From: Begonia masoniana
Lineage: Eukaryota; Streptophyta; Magnoliopsida; Cucurbitales; Begoniaceae
Assembly (NCBI GenBank): GCA_022432975.1
Contig: CM039502.1
Span: 74,977,497 to 75,041,496, forward strand
Reading direction: 5' to 3'
DNA: 64,000 bases
In this document: one piece after another, positions 14,281-26,390 of the stretch
Layout of the letters: each line of letters opens with the position of its first letter
Numbering within the stretch: the first letter of the stretch is position 1
Notes under the pieces: generated by a model
What the model was told of the DNA's origin: nothing
The model's input: only the letters and a program-made list of their open reading frames with translations
Database searches by the model: none
Program-made: the position numbers and the translations under genes

Positions 14281-15599
14281 CACGTGTCGGGATACAGTCT
14301 TTTTTCCTAACTAATGTGACAAATTTTGATTTGGATGACCAAATTGTCTTACTTGGTCCAACTCATGCAACTTTAACCATTTAATGATAGCTTAGCTTTA
14401 TTTATTTTTATTATGTAACAACAATTATATCGTCACGTATTGCCTCCACAATCTACGTATCGTATCATCCATTGAACCAAAAAATGGGTTTGAACGTAGA
14501 TGCTGAGGCTCAATGTCGACCTAGGTTTGTCTAAAATCGCTTTCTCGTCTACATATAAGGGAATAGGACAGTTTGAAGACTAACACATGGTTTAAATTTA
14601 AAGACAAATTAAAAATTACAAAAAAGAAGAAAACTTTGAGATAAGATTGGTTGATGGTCCTGCAATCCTCCATGTTGCCAGCATGGTCTTGAATTGGCTT
14701 TCCTACATTACCTGTTGATTAGGGAACTCACATATTTGTTAAATCTCCACCGTTGATCTTGCTATTTCCCTTTCTTTCTTTTTTTTCTTAATTTGGAATT
14801 TTTTTTAGGTACGTGGGTTTTTATTATTCGAGCTTTCAATTGATTAAATTAATTACCTCATAACGAGGGTATAAGGGTAATTTCAGGTGTATAGTTTTGT
14901 TTGATTGGACAAGCTGACACGCCAAAAGGACATTTTTGGTTGTTCCGATGATTGGGGAACTTTCTCTCTCTTACGTGCTGACTTCTGACTGATCTTACGT
15001 GCTGCCTTCTGATTAGTTGGACATCCACTATGTTCGGAACCTAACCACGTGGCATCCGAGTTGCAACCTTAAATCATTGATCCAAGTTTAACCCATAATA
15101 ATATTATCAGTATTTACTCCCGTAACTCAGTATTCCCATTCCCATGACATTATCTTAATCTCATCGCTCATTAGAAGGATATTTGGCGTCATCTGCTAAA
15201 ATAATTACGTGGATTTTTAATATTTTTATTCTAATTATTAGTCGTTAAATGGCCTATTAGTAGTAATTCTTTCAAATGAAAACACATCTGTAGTTAATAA
15301 TACTAATCAGAGTCCTCTCTCTCTCTCTCTCTCTCCTCCTCCATTAAAGAGTTGATAAGGTTTCTCTCTCGAGGAGAGAGACTAGGGCGGTGCCGCCCCG
15401 CAAAAGGCAAACCCACGTGACAAGGACGTGACGGAGAGAGTGAGCGGAAGGCTGTCAACAGCGGTCCCGAAACCGTCTACGTTACCAGCTTTCAGCTCAG
15501 TCATCAGCCGTCATTCCATCGCCACGTGTGGTTCCTCTGCAATCACCACCACAGTAACTGCTGCCACGTGGAACGGAATCAGAGTCACGATTCCACGTG
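14281..15599. promoter_or_regulatory. G-box (CACGTG) cluster upstream of ABCG22
   Basis: Perfect CACGTG palindromes occur at 14281, 15046, 15414, 15523, 15565 and 15594, with further ACGTG cores near 14810, 14972, 14997, 15207 and 15426. Four of the six lie within 190 bases. CACGTG/ACGTG are binding sites for bZIP (ABRE) and bHLH factors. No plus-strand gene is evident downstream; the 101-codon ORF at 15428-15733 has no recognisable feature. A CT microsatellite lies at about 15314-15335. The nearest credible target is ABCG22, whose start is 0.2-1.5 kb away. Confidence 0.5.
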
Positions 15600-15739
15600 G
15601 AGTCACGATCACGCATCTGATGGTGATTGGGGACCTAACAAAATCTTTTCCTTCTCCTGAATTGGCGGGTAGATATTACAGCTTATTTTTTAGCTATGGT
15701 TTAAAAAATATCAAAGCAAATCTCATGTTTTGATAAAAT

Positions 15740-16224
15740 TTGGATTAACGTTTTACTTATCATTTTAGCTTACTTTACTTTAAATCGACTCATTTGAGAC
15801 TTGAAGACAGTATAGTTGAGGTCTGTGGTCAAAACAAGAGTGAACTCGAGGGTGCGAACCAAATCGAGCAACTCGAAATCATTGATAATTTGGGGGGGAG
15901 GGTAGCGTAGGAAGATTGAAAAGGCAAAGCATTAATGGAAGAAATCAAAAGAGACAGTTCGTGTTAGGTTGGATGTCATGAGCTTCTTCTGTCTCCTTCT
16001 AAAAAAGGTTTAAAAGGGATGCTCTATTTTTCATTCTACTTTAATTCATTTTACTCATTTATTTAATATTTATGACTTACTCAACTAATTTATGTTTATT
16101 GTTAATTCACATTCGTAAATAAAATAGTGTCTAAATCAATGGTAAACTTCTTCGTTGATTATACATTATTTAGGCTGTTGAATTGGAAAATTACTTAGGG
16201 AAGCCGCATGATTCGATGCTAAAT
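15740..16224. other. AT-rich intergenic stretch
   Basis: No ORF, RNA gene or repeat that I can support; several A/T runs. Confidence 0.5.
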
Positions 16225-16802
16225 GTAGGGATGTTCAAAATCGATCAGGAACTTATAAACCGACCTGAAGTGCTCGATTCAGTTTGGTTTTGGTCAGTTC
16301 TCAAAATCTACCTAACCGATATCGGTTCTAGAATTTGGAAACCGATAAAATTAGTTTTGTTTCTGTTTGACATATGCAAAACCAAAATGAAGCGAACCGA
16401 TCCAAATATATCATTAGGCTTTAAAAAATAATCCATTTTTTGGTGTAAATTAATTTTGATTAAATTCTATTTTGATAGCATTTATTATAATTACTCATAT
16501 ATAATTGGTAATTTTATTATTACTAATAAACAATGAAATTAGAGCTAATTGGAGATCATTAGATTAGAAGAATTTTGGATTATATATTATTAGTAAATTT
16601 GAGAATCTAATTAATTTAATTTTTCATAATTTGAAAATTATTCAATTTTATTTTTCTAATTTTTATACATTTTTTTTTGTTTTTAATTTTGACCATATTA
16701 AATTTATGTTCGGTTCCTATTTTGGTTTCAAAGTTACTAGAATCGATCTCTACTCGCTTAGTTCTGTACAAACCGAAGTGAACCAAACCATGATCACCCC
16801 TG
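16225..16802. mobile_element. Degraded hAT-like element fragment
   Basis: The left edge TAGGGATGTTCAAAATCG and right edge GATCACCCCTGA resemble the ends of the hAT-like elements at 17745 and 26391, and the interior shows the same AACCGA/TCGGTT-rich composition near both ends. No matching 8-bp target duplication is seen, so the edges are uncertain. Confidence 0.4.
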
Positions 16803-17744
16803 ACCAAACAATTTTGAATAAAATTTGCTCGGATATTCTTATAGATCCTATAGTTACGAGTAGATATCCAAGGAATTCAAATTAGGAGAGAGAATGGAAG
16901 ATCTTCAAAGATATAAAAACAAACAAAAAGATTCACCTCCCAAAACCTAGAACAAATCTCATCTTTATTAAAGTAGAGAAGTTCGAGCTAGAACCACCTG
17001 ATGTTTCAAATGCTTCAAATGGCAAGGCCGTTTGGTGGTACGACACATGAAAATCCGCACTTACATCTTGAGGCAAATTATAGAAGTTTGTGAGTTTAAA
17101 ATGCAAGGCGTAACTGACGAAACGTTGAGTCTGATATTATTTCCATTTTCTTTAAGAGACCGAGCTCGTGCTTGGCTAACCACATTGCCATCTAACTCAA
17201 TATTTACGTGGAGCGATTTGGTCGAGAATTTTTTCAAACCGATCAAGAGTGCAAGACTTAGCAATGATATCACCGCATTTCACCAGTTTGATGGAGAATC
17301 TTTACACGAGGCTTGGGAAAGATTTAATGAGTTGCTAAGAGTGAGCCCACACCACAGTATTCCCCGTCGGGTTTAAATGGAAACAGTATCTGATGAACTA
17401 TGTGGACAAATGCGATCGATGGTTGACGATTCATCAACTGGTGCACTTTCATCAAAATATTACGATGAAATTTATGGAATTTTATAGCGGATGCCAAGTA
17501 ATAATTATCAGCAGCATAGTGAAAGAGCATCAAACACTCGAAAAGTTGCGGAGTACATGAATTAGATCCTACGACAACCCTAACAGCACAACTAGCCTCA
17601 CCAAGTAACATGCTGAAATCTATGGACATGGGAATAGAAGCAAAACATGAGCCTAATGTTATAGCACCCCACATGTTGTGGAGGAGAATATCTATATGAC
17701 AATGGCCATCAAATCTCGACAATGGCCATCAAATCTCTGATCGA

Positions 17745-18939
17745 TAGGGGTGAGCAGAACCGACCCGGACCGAAGAATCGGACCAGAACCGACCTAGTTG
17801 GTCTGGTTTTGAGCAAAAATTAAAGAGTATTCGGTTCTGCCCTTTGCAGAATCGAAATACCCGGTTCAGTTCTCGATTTTGATGACTAAAACCAGAGAAA
17901 CTAGAACTGGACCAATGGCAGGGAAGTAAGAGTAACCCTACGACTAATCGAGTTGAAGGCGCACTTTGCAGTCGCTGCCCTGGCTCTCGCCATCGCTGCT
18001 CTCGCCATCGCTGCCCTCGCCGTCGCTCAATGCTCACTGCTTACCCTCAGTCTCTCTCCCTCGCTCAGTGCTCACTGCTCACCCTCAGCCTCTCGCCCTC
18101 GCCCTCGCTCACCCTCCGTCGCATACTTCTTGTTTCTTCAATTACATGTTAAAATGATATGAGATTTTACAGTTGTATTCAATAGTTGGAGTAGCAATGA
18201 TACTCACCAAGCATTAGCATAAAAGAACGCTCATTGAGAATCAAATTCCTGCAGCAAAATTGGCCTTGGAGTCTGACGTGTTTTATTTAAACTATGTGGT
18301 TGGTTTAGTATTGGTAGTCTATCAGCACTACTACAGAGGTTCTTGGATATTTTTCTTCCTATGCTGCTGTTTTTTTGTTGGTAAGAAGGAAAAATGATTT
18401 GCTTTATTCACTTGATGCTAGTTCTATCTTTATGCATTCTTACTCTTATGTTTTAAGCTCATCCATAATATTGCAGCTGATGTTTTTTTTGCTTTTGTGA
18501 AGCATTCAAGTTCTTGCATAGAGATGACATAGATGGCTGGTTTTGATTATTTTTGTTTCTCTAAACCTGAAATATGTTGGAAAAACTGCTACGCCTTTCA
18601 AGTCTTTCACAAATGTTGCATTTTCTAGGCTCAAGAGCTCACTCTGGCTTCAGTTTAAACCCCGTCATATTGCTGCCAAGTTACTTAACATAGATCTTAC
18701 TCATTATCAGAATATCTGAAGCGAGTTTCAACGTCACCGACTATTATTCCAAGGTACTTTAATTATCTCTACCAATTAGTTGAAAAAAAAACTTGAGAAG
18801 ACCAGAATCGAGTCTAGAATTCTAATATGGTTTTAAGAAAAAATTTATGCTTATTGGTGCAAAAATTTGAAAACTGAATTTAGTGGTCCAGTTCTAATCT
18901 TTCCAAAAATCGGACTGAATCAGATCACGATTACCCCTA
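17745..18939. mobile_element. Non-autonomous hAT-like transposon carrying a host exon
   Basis: The element begins TAGGGGTGAGCAGAACC and ends GATTACCCCTA, a hAT-like terminal inverted repeat. It is flanked by CTGATCGA (17737-17744) and CTGATTGA (18940-18947), an 8-bp target duplication with one mismatch. Both subterminal regions are rich in ACCGA/CGGTT motifs. No transposase is present. The interior holds a GC-rich stretch (about 17955-18120) and a cyclin-like exon at 18629-18753. It interrupts the gag pseudogene in which it lies. Confidence 0.85.
18629..18753 (+). pseudogene. Captured exon of a cyclin-T/K-like gene inside the hAT element
   Basis: The 125-bp segment reads RLKSSLWLQFKPRHIAA, then KLLNIDLTHYQNI, an in-frame TGA, and SEFQ. 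It is bounded by TTTTCTAG on the left and GTACTTTA on the right, that is by intact splice borders. Cyclin T-type proteins have a very similar stretch (SLWLQFKPHHIAAGAA...LAAKFLN). Relative to that, about seven residues are missing after IAA, and one stop has arisen. Intron borders indicate capture at the DNA level. The family assignment is from memory. Confidence 0.6.
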
Positions 18940-19330
18940 CTGATTGACATGTCATATTGAAAATTTCAACAGGAGCAATAATCCATATTTCGACTCGTAT
19001 GATCCAGGCTGTAGACAACAACCGAATATAAACCGGAGTTCTCAAGGCCAACATGCAGAGAATAAACCTCACAATCCTCCAAGATTTACACAACCAGTGG
19101 AACAAGTATCACAGATGGAGAAATTACTAAAAGAGCATATGGAAAAGAACGATTCGATAATTCGGAGCAATGCTGCGTTATTGACTCAATTGGAAAATCA
19201 GGTTGGGAAACTAGTGAATGCATTAAGCAACAGACCTCACGGTACACTTCCTAGTGAAACAGAAAATCCTAAGAGAAAAGGATAAAGAACATTGCAAAGC
19301 TGGAAGCACTTGAGAAAATCCCGAGTTATG

Positions 19331-20387
19331 CCAAATAAACGAAGGATGTTCTTACAAAGAGTAAATTCATATTTACTCTTTGTAAATAATGTAATCATCT
19401 CTTGCATATGATATATGACTATATTCGAATACGTTTATTTCCTACTTTATTAGTACAATTTCAAATTTACTTTTGCTTGTTTATTTTATTTAATTAGTCA
19501 CACAAATTCCAAATCATTTATTTATTATTTTATAAAATTTTAATTAATTCTACAAAAAAAAAAAAAAAAATTATTAATTGTGGCTTAACCATAGAGGTTT
19601 GGTTTCCTCGGCTTGTCGCCTTATTGCGAGGATTGTTCAGGTATTCATATGGCATACTACATATTTTAGGGAACAGAACTTGATTGGCATGTTTTCCGTG
19701 GTGTAGTGAGTTTGAACATGCTTTAAGTAAATAAAGCCTTCTGTGAAGATAGAAAACATCATGAAAGATTATTAACCAGTAATACGAACAGAAGCACGGT
19801 TGATCGAAATACTCGAAAAATAGGTGTTCTTAGAAATTAAAACTTGTAATACATGACCTACCAATGAAACAAGAACATGTGAATGTATATTGACACTAAA
19901 AAGATGGGCGTGCCTAGAGTTTCCAACAACATTTTCTGCTGTGAAGCAACTTCTTACTGCTTTAGTATTTAACTTGTTAGATTTCATTTAAAAAAAAAAA
20001 AAAAAAACACGACTTTCAGAGTCTTAAACAGAACTAAGAGTAAAATCTCATTGATATAAGAAAAACGTCTAAATCTCTTGTTGGGTTATAGAGTTTATGC
20101 ATTTAGAAGATGGAATTGTCAATGATACATCATTTATTCATACTTCACATTCTCCAACTTATGCATCAAATCTAGACCTACTCTTTCACTGAAGAAATAA
20201 AATCTAAGAAATCTGCAAAGCAGAAGAGCAGAAGCGAGCAAGACGTTGAATGGAACAGATATTGAAGCCTAGAAAGATAATATAAAAATAAGTATGTAAA
20301 AGCAAACGAATGTCAAAATTTCCTGACAATCATAAATATGAAAAAAGATTTAAAATGGAAGCTATAATCTTGTTCTAGCCTGTTTCT
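19331..20387. other. Intergenic, AT-rich, no gene seen
   Basis: It contains two A-runs (about 19552-19570 and 19990-20007) and the presumed 3' UTR of the JMJ22-like gene near 20388. An AG-bounded stretch at about 20160-20270 could join a donor-like site in the last JMJ22 exon to give an alternative C-terminus. I consider that unlikely. Confidence 0.5.
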
Positions 20388-22214
20388 TCAGAATGAAAAC
20401 ATGAACGCACCTGCTTTTGAATCTGTTACAGAATCCCAGAAAGAAGGTTTTCTCTCTAAAGCCATTTTCTCCTCTGCTTCTAGAGTCAACTGGTCAATAG
20501 TTCCGGGAAAAGACACCTCGATTGCATTCTTGAATTTATCATGCAAATTTACCCGGTCTCTCGTTCCAGATACCAGCATGCTGGCATTTGGTTTTTTGAG
20601 AAAATCCAGTACATTCAGCAAATTTCTTCTGCAATGGGAAGAATTAGAACTCAAAAATCAATGGGACTCCAAAGAAACTCAAGCAACCAGTTACAATAGC
20701 TGATAATGGATTCAAAATACTTCAAATAAGGACAAGCTGAAATTTTATGCTTCAAACCATTATTGAGAAAACAAGCGCTTCTCTCTCCCTCTCTACTATT
20801 TAACCAAATGCTCCCACCAAATAACAAATGGATATGCAAATTTGTTTCCAAAGCAGAAAAAAAAAAACTCATCTAAGAAGAAATGCTAAGTGAACCAAGA
20901 ACTTAAAACTTTCGTGACAACATACCTGCTAACATAATTTTGTGTTATGGCAATGGACTCCTCAAGGTTGATAACCAAATGCCACCATCCGTTAGGTACA
21001 AATAAAACTTCTCCAGCCTTACAGATGCATTCTATAGGTCTCTTTTTCCAACTCTTGGTTGTGCTATAGAAGTTCATAAACCATTCAATTATTGAAACTG
21101 GGCAAGCCACTTCTGCCCCATCTGGGCTGGGATGCACTCCGGGTGGAACAATATCGGAAGGAAACAATACCCATTTTTTGGAGCCCTTAATCACTGCGTT
21201 CCAAGCTGATGTCGAATTAGGATCAATGTGAAATGATGAGCCAGACCCTGTTGGTCCAATTATAATCCACCTATAATCAGGCCTCTCGTTGCCTAAAAGA
21301 CCAAACAAGTCCTCTCTGAAGTACATTGGAACTTCATATTCTTTACCAAGTCTAGGAACCTTTTCTGCAAATTTTGGATCAAATAGATATAATGGCCTTT
21401 CTTCCCTCACTTGATCTGAGTACCTATAATATTCCTCAAGCTTCATCTCCACCGGTCCAACTGAAAAGCGAGTGTCACCACAAAGTTGAACCAAATAATC
21501 TCTATCCCAATTTTCCAAAGCGACCCAATTATCCAAACAACCTTCTAACAACACTGGTTTATTAGGTTCCTCAAATTTCAATACGAATTCTTCAAGTGAC
21601 ATGCCTTTTCTTCGAGCAATGTTATCTATTTGTAGCCATTCTGGTTTCATTTCTAGATTAGCACAGAGCCAGCTCTGGAAAAGATAATCAGAATAAAAGT
21701 CTCTTATCCTCAAACTACATCCCCATTTATTCGAAAATGAAGGGTGAAAAGCAGAAATATAAGTTAATCTCCACGACCCTTTATACCAAAATCCACCATT
21801 TAGATTCTCCAAAACCAAATTCCTCCACAGAGGTTCATGATTGGAGAAAACGTACAGTGCTTTACTCACAGAAGCTAAAATCCCCAAATGGGTGGCATCC
21901 AATAACCCTAGAATATCAAGAACTAACTCATCAGTTAGAGTTTGGAGGTTACCTAAACCAATATTTCTTGAATTTACAGAATTTGGATTAAAGTAGAGAT
22001 TTCCCAATGGCTGGACTCCATGTGTGAATGATGGGGTTGAGCTTTTGAGGCTGAAACCTTCTTCAACATCTTCTACAACTTCTTCTGGGTATGGTGCATT
22101 TGATTTTTCTGCAATTGAATTCTGTTTTCTGGGGAAAACTCTACTTTTATTCTTGCTCTTGTGCTTTTTCTTTCTCTTGGTTGTTTGAAAGAGCAAGTTC
22201 TTGCAGCGTAGCAT
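20388..22214 (-). CDS. JMJ22: JMJ22-like F-box/JmjC histone demethylase (2 exons, 509 aa)
   Basis: Exons 22214-20926 and 20628-20388 give 1530 bp in one frame; the splice joins NYVSR to RNLLNVLDFL. The order is a basic Lys-rich N-terminus (nuclear localisation-like), an F-box (about residues 90-135: TDELVLDILGLLD...LWRNLVLE), then a cupin-like JmjC domain. The Fe(II) ligands are visible: His329 and Asp331 in FHID, and His412 in NGWWHLV; Lys in KGSKKW fits the 2-oxoglutarate site. In Arabidopsis JMJ22 acts with JMJ20 as a histone H4R3 demethylase promoting germination. Its length is close to the Arabidopsis protein. I chose the stop at 20388 because the reading frame ends there with an FxFSF tail; a donor-like GT just upstream is probably unused. 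Confidence 0.93.
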
Positions 22215-22332
22215 TGGGAGAAGGACGAGGGTCTAGCGTCGAACTGCAATTACTTAGAAATCCAAAAAGACCCAAGACTAGTTTCCTTTCCCTGAATTTT
22301 CTCTGCCGGTGTGAGGAAGGGAAACATAAAAG

Positions 22333-22400
22333 CCGGCCCATTTCACCCAAAAAAATGGCTTTAATCAACGGAAATAAAACATAAAACCCGGCCCATTTCA
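22333..22400 (-). promoter_or_regulatory. Paired site II-type motifs upstream of JMJ22
   Basis: GGCCCAT (TGGGCC-type on the gene strand) occurs twice, at about 22337 and 22394, within a local duplication of roughly 60 bases. Site II elements bind TCP factors and are common in promoters of broadly expressed plant genes. They lie 120-190 bases upstream of the ATG at 22214. Confidence 0.4.
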
Positions 22401-22414
22401 TCCAACAAACTCCA

Positions 22415-24109
22415 ATCTGAATTCACATATTTAGTGCTGCTGAAATTTTAAATCGTTAGTTTAAAATATAATCTATATTTTAAATCAGGTCAGAACAATC
22501 AATTGAAGATAATAAAATGGCCGATGTTATATATAATTACGTACGAGTAGTATGTGACCAATGGTCGCGTTACAACCTACATTATCCTCATGCCCTTCTA
22601 TTTTTGAACGAGGACATTTACCCGAGAAAATCATACCCTAAAAATTTGAGATCATACACGGGAATGCCCTAAAAATTAATAATTTTATCGGTAATTAATT
22701 ATTTTAATAACTTATTGCCATGATAAATATGCATTATCATGTAAAAAACATTATCCTAAAATATATTATTATTATTATTATTGGATAAAATATGGCCTTA
22801 TCCATTTGAAAAAAATAATAAATTAATTTATCTTGGGATAAGCTTTATTTTAATAAATAAAAAAAAGTTCCATTATAAATGTGACATTTTGAGAATATTG
22901 CCCAATGACGAACTATACACATCCCTTGACCCAACACATTGAATGTCGAGCAAAACTCTACTTTCTTATCCAAACAGTGCAAGCTCTCCAATTTCTTCCA
23001 CTCATACACACTCTTTTTTTCAGAAATCCCACTCAAAAACGTGACCAATATTAAAAATTAATGACGATATAATTATAATTAAATTTAAAAAAACTCGAAA
23101 TTTAAAGAGATTATTATAAATTATTCTGTAATTATCATTATATTTAAAAATAGCGATACATGTTATTGCCGTCTCTTTCAATATAAAGGCGTTGCTGTGC
23201 TCAAGAACTGTGTACTGCGTCGCATATTTGCATGTTCCCTTGTCTGATTCCTATGTTGGATTATATGATATCAGTAGTGATGCATAAGGATATCATATAA
23301 TATTAATAAATAATATAATAACACATTAAAAATATTTGTTAAGGCACGTGAAAAAAGTCATCCTTTTTCATGCAGAATTTCGTACAAAGTTGATCTTTGG
23401 CCCCATTAAATCTTCTCAAAAAGAGTTTTCATCATTAAATACCAAATTTCTTGGCTACCCATCATGCATATTCTGATAATGCCATGACCCGTCGTGTATT
23501 CCAAGCTCTTCGAGCTTTTATTTCAGTCAAGGCAGTCTCATCAGCCATGAGTGACAGCGCATTGCCAACGTTCTTGCCTTTGGAGATAGAATAATTGTAC
23601 TTATCCTATTATTATTGAGATATTGTACATTTGGATGCAATTTTCTTACTAGATTTTATCCTAAAATGTGTCATCACTTGCGCATGGAGTGATCTAACTT
23701 ATAAATCACTTAGTTTGACCATATTTAAATGATTTGAAATTTTATACTTATAAATCACTTTTTTGAAATGTAACTGTCATTTTTTTCAAATAAAAGATAT
23801 AATTTTTTTAATTATTTTCAAAATTTATTTCTTTTGAATGGGGTTGCAGTTATCACATTCTTGAGAGAGAGGGGGGAAAATATTCCTTTGCTATGGAGCA
23901 TCATGGGCATCAAACCCCAAATCACAAATTCATCTAAACCTATCGAGGAGAGAATAAAATTCTGAAAGGGTGTTGGGTGGGCAAAATTAAACTTGTTTGA
24001 ACAATTTTAAGAATAAAATTTTATTATTGTGTTCAAGTTGTGCAAACAATTTGAAGTTACTAGTGTTGTCTCATTTGAATTTTAAAAAAGAGCATAATGA
24101 TATTCATCA
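22415..24109. other. AT-rich intergenic region, no gene seen
   Basis: Short ORFs only, none with recognisable features. An ATT microsatellite lies near 22765-22780. Confidence 0.55.
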
Positions 24110-24540
24110 AATTTATTTTTCGAAGCAGTGACCACCAAATTCGTATCTGATCTAGGAGTTCTTCATAACTTCAAAACTTGAAGACGAGTTTTTTTAAGAG
24201 AAGGAGATTGATGTAGGATAGGCCCAGGGCCAATCAAGTCTATAAGCCCATGATCTTTTAATATTTTATTATATCTCTTATTTTAATTTGATTTTTTCGT
24301 TTTAACTTCTTAGATATATTTTATCTTTTTAAAAGTTTTCATACAAGATTTACTTTATCTTATTAGATATTTCAAATCATAACTTAAACTCTATTTACAG
24401 GGATTGTGGTGAACATTAGAGACTTCTAACAATTAATATAATTTTCTCTATTTTGATAGTTATTTATCTGTGTTATTCTATTTTCCTATTTCGATTACGA
24501 AAAAAACTTCTGCTGCACCAAATTGGTATCATAGATGGAT
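24110..24540 (+). mobile_element. Ty3/gypsy remnant: polypurine tract, LTR and primer-binding site in tandem order
   Basis: Bases 24170-24208 (CTTGAAGACGAGTTTTTTTAAGAGAAGGAGAT) resemble the 3' end and purine tract of a common plant Ty3-type element. An LTR-like block then runs from TGATGTAGGATAGGCCCAGG (24209) to CACCA (24520, about 312 bp), followed after AAT by TGGTATCAT at 24524, a primer-binding site for initiator-Met tRNA. No gag or pol is recognisable on either side. Confidence 0.55.
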
Positions 24541-26390
24541 CCTATACTGAGATAAGAAACACAAATAGAAAGAAAAACAACAAATGGCCCAAATTTCGTC
24601 AAGTCGCATAGCGCCAATATGACAATTTTCCTAAAAGCTTTTCGATGTGGTCGCCCAGATCACTATTTTTGGAAACCTAGGATGCATCCTCGGACACTAG
24701 AATACATCCGCAGACGCCCGCCGTGGAATCCTAGGCACTGCTATGGGAGCCCAAACCTGCATCCAACGCGAACAATCGATTTGAACAGCAAACGTCTATA
24801 GCCGACGTTCTGGCAATCGGTTCTATAGAAAATTCGACTCTTTACACTGATTTTTAACACCAATCGGTCTAAAATTCTACCTAGACCATTGATCGACCGA
24901 TATAAGGTAAAAACAATCAAGGATTTTGGACATGAATCGTCACTCATAACGTTTTGGATAGTTTTTGGTGTTTTAGTGCAAAGATAATTTTTTTAGGTTA
25001 AAGTTATGAATTTATGGATGAAAGTTATGTTTTAATATACAATTAAGATCCATTGTTAAACTAGTTGGATTTAAGTTTAGAGATTTTTGAAAATCGACAG
25101 GAGAATCGTTGGAATCTATGGGAAAAGCTTTCAAGGCGTCAAATATTTTTATGCCGAGTCACAACTTAAATGATTGTTAAATGCCACAGAAATATGCTAT
25201 TCTTGGACATAAGTGTTTCCGACATGTATCAAGGCATGACTCGAGAAAATATATGCTACAACATTTTCGTCATGGATGTGTGCGCTCAACGCGCTTGCGA
25301 CGGTAAATTGACACCACGGCGCCATGTTCTTTTGGGCATATTTAGGCTTTGGCTCATTTTTCTCCTACGGTCTACCCATAGATTATCGTGAAAGACCTAA
25401 ATTGATATTGATGGCTATGTATTAAAGTTCGACTTATTTATTGAATTTTTAGATTTAGAAGTTTATTTTATGTTCAACATTGAACAATAATTTTTATCAA
25501 ACTTATTCTAAGACTTGTTTTCATATATATTTATAACATGTCTTATCTTTTTTACATGTCAATTTTTTTATACTATACATGTATATGCTTAATTGACATA
25601 TTTACAATTGAGCATGCACATACAATATTTTGAATTGCTAATCAACTTGATCATTTGAACTGAATTTGATCAATCCGAGTGAGAGTCATTTGTTTGTTAC
25701 ATGCATTCGACCATTGGAGGATGTGTTTGGTTTTGTGAAATATAGAAATGTGATAATTGACTGTGTCGTGTTCTTGACTGAGAAACCTTAAATCTGATCA
25801 GAGTTATTTTTTTTTTTTATTGCGATCATCGAGTATCTTCTTTTTCTTATGTGTTTAGCATAGTGTGTTCATAGATCAAAAGTGGCTACATTTCTGTTAC
25901 AGTAGTAGGAAATTTTATTTTAATATAATGGGTTACTTTGACACTAGACCTGCTGATATTTTCCTCTAAGATTTTATTCACTTGATTTTTACCGTAGTAT
26001 GCTCACCCATTTTTACTATTGTTGCATATAAATTTGATCCTTATTAAGTTGAGTTTACTTACCCCAATGACATTTTTTCATAGGTCTTAGTCATAGTAGT
26101 TATTAGCAACCGACGCATGAGTGAACTTAACACTTATTTCTTCTAGTATTTTTTTATTTCTCCAAGAGTTTTATTTGATGAGATATAACTCTATGTTAAT
26201 ATTTTTTTTAGTACATTAATGTGTTATTTTTCTTTCCTTACAGTAATTTTGGACTTATACTATTATGCTATTTTTGATGTTATTGTTTGACTAGGGGGTT
26301 AGTCTAATTTACTGGGTTCTAGTATTTATTTTCTAGTTGGTCTTCCGCTACTACATCTATTAATTAATACCAAGGATTATGTGATTCGAT
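24541..26390. other. AT-rich region, no gene seen
   Basis: Downstream of the primer-binding site one would expect gag, but the translation shows only short scattered ORFs (for example at 24619-24801 and 25170-25391) with no convincing gag motif. It is either highly decayed element sequence or plain intergenic DNA. Confidence 0.5.

Larger units (their letters stand above)
16970..19330 (+). pseudogene. Ty3/gypsy (Athila/Tat-type) gag pseudogene split by a hAT element
   Basis: Before the insertion the translation shows gag motifs MLQMARPFGGTTHENPHLHL, then after a frameshift LFPFSLRDRARAWLTTLP, HQFDGESLHEAWERFNELLR. After the insertion (from 18940) it resumes with an Asn/Gln-rich segment and QLENQVGKLVNALSNRPHGT, which matches the same region of the intact gag at 56367-58796 (RPQGTLPS). 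Several frameshifts and stops are present, and protease and pol are missing. Bases 17745-18939 are the inserted hAT element. Confidence 0.8.

Noticed and set aside
15428..15733. Possible small gene (101 codons) in the G-box cluster
   Set aside because: No signal peptide, domain or splice support; Thr/Ser-rich and overlapping the regulatory motifs. Left as unassigned.
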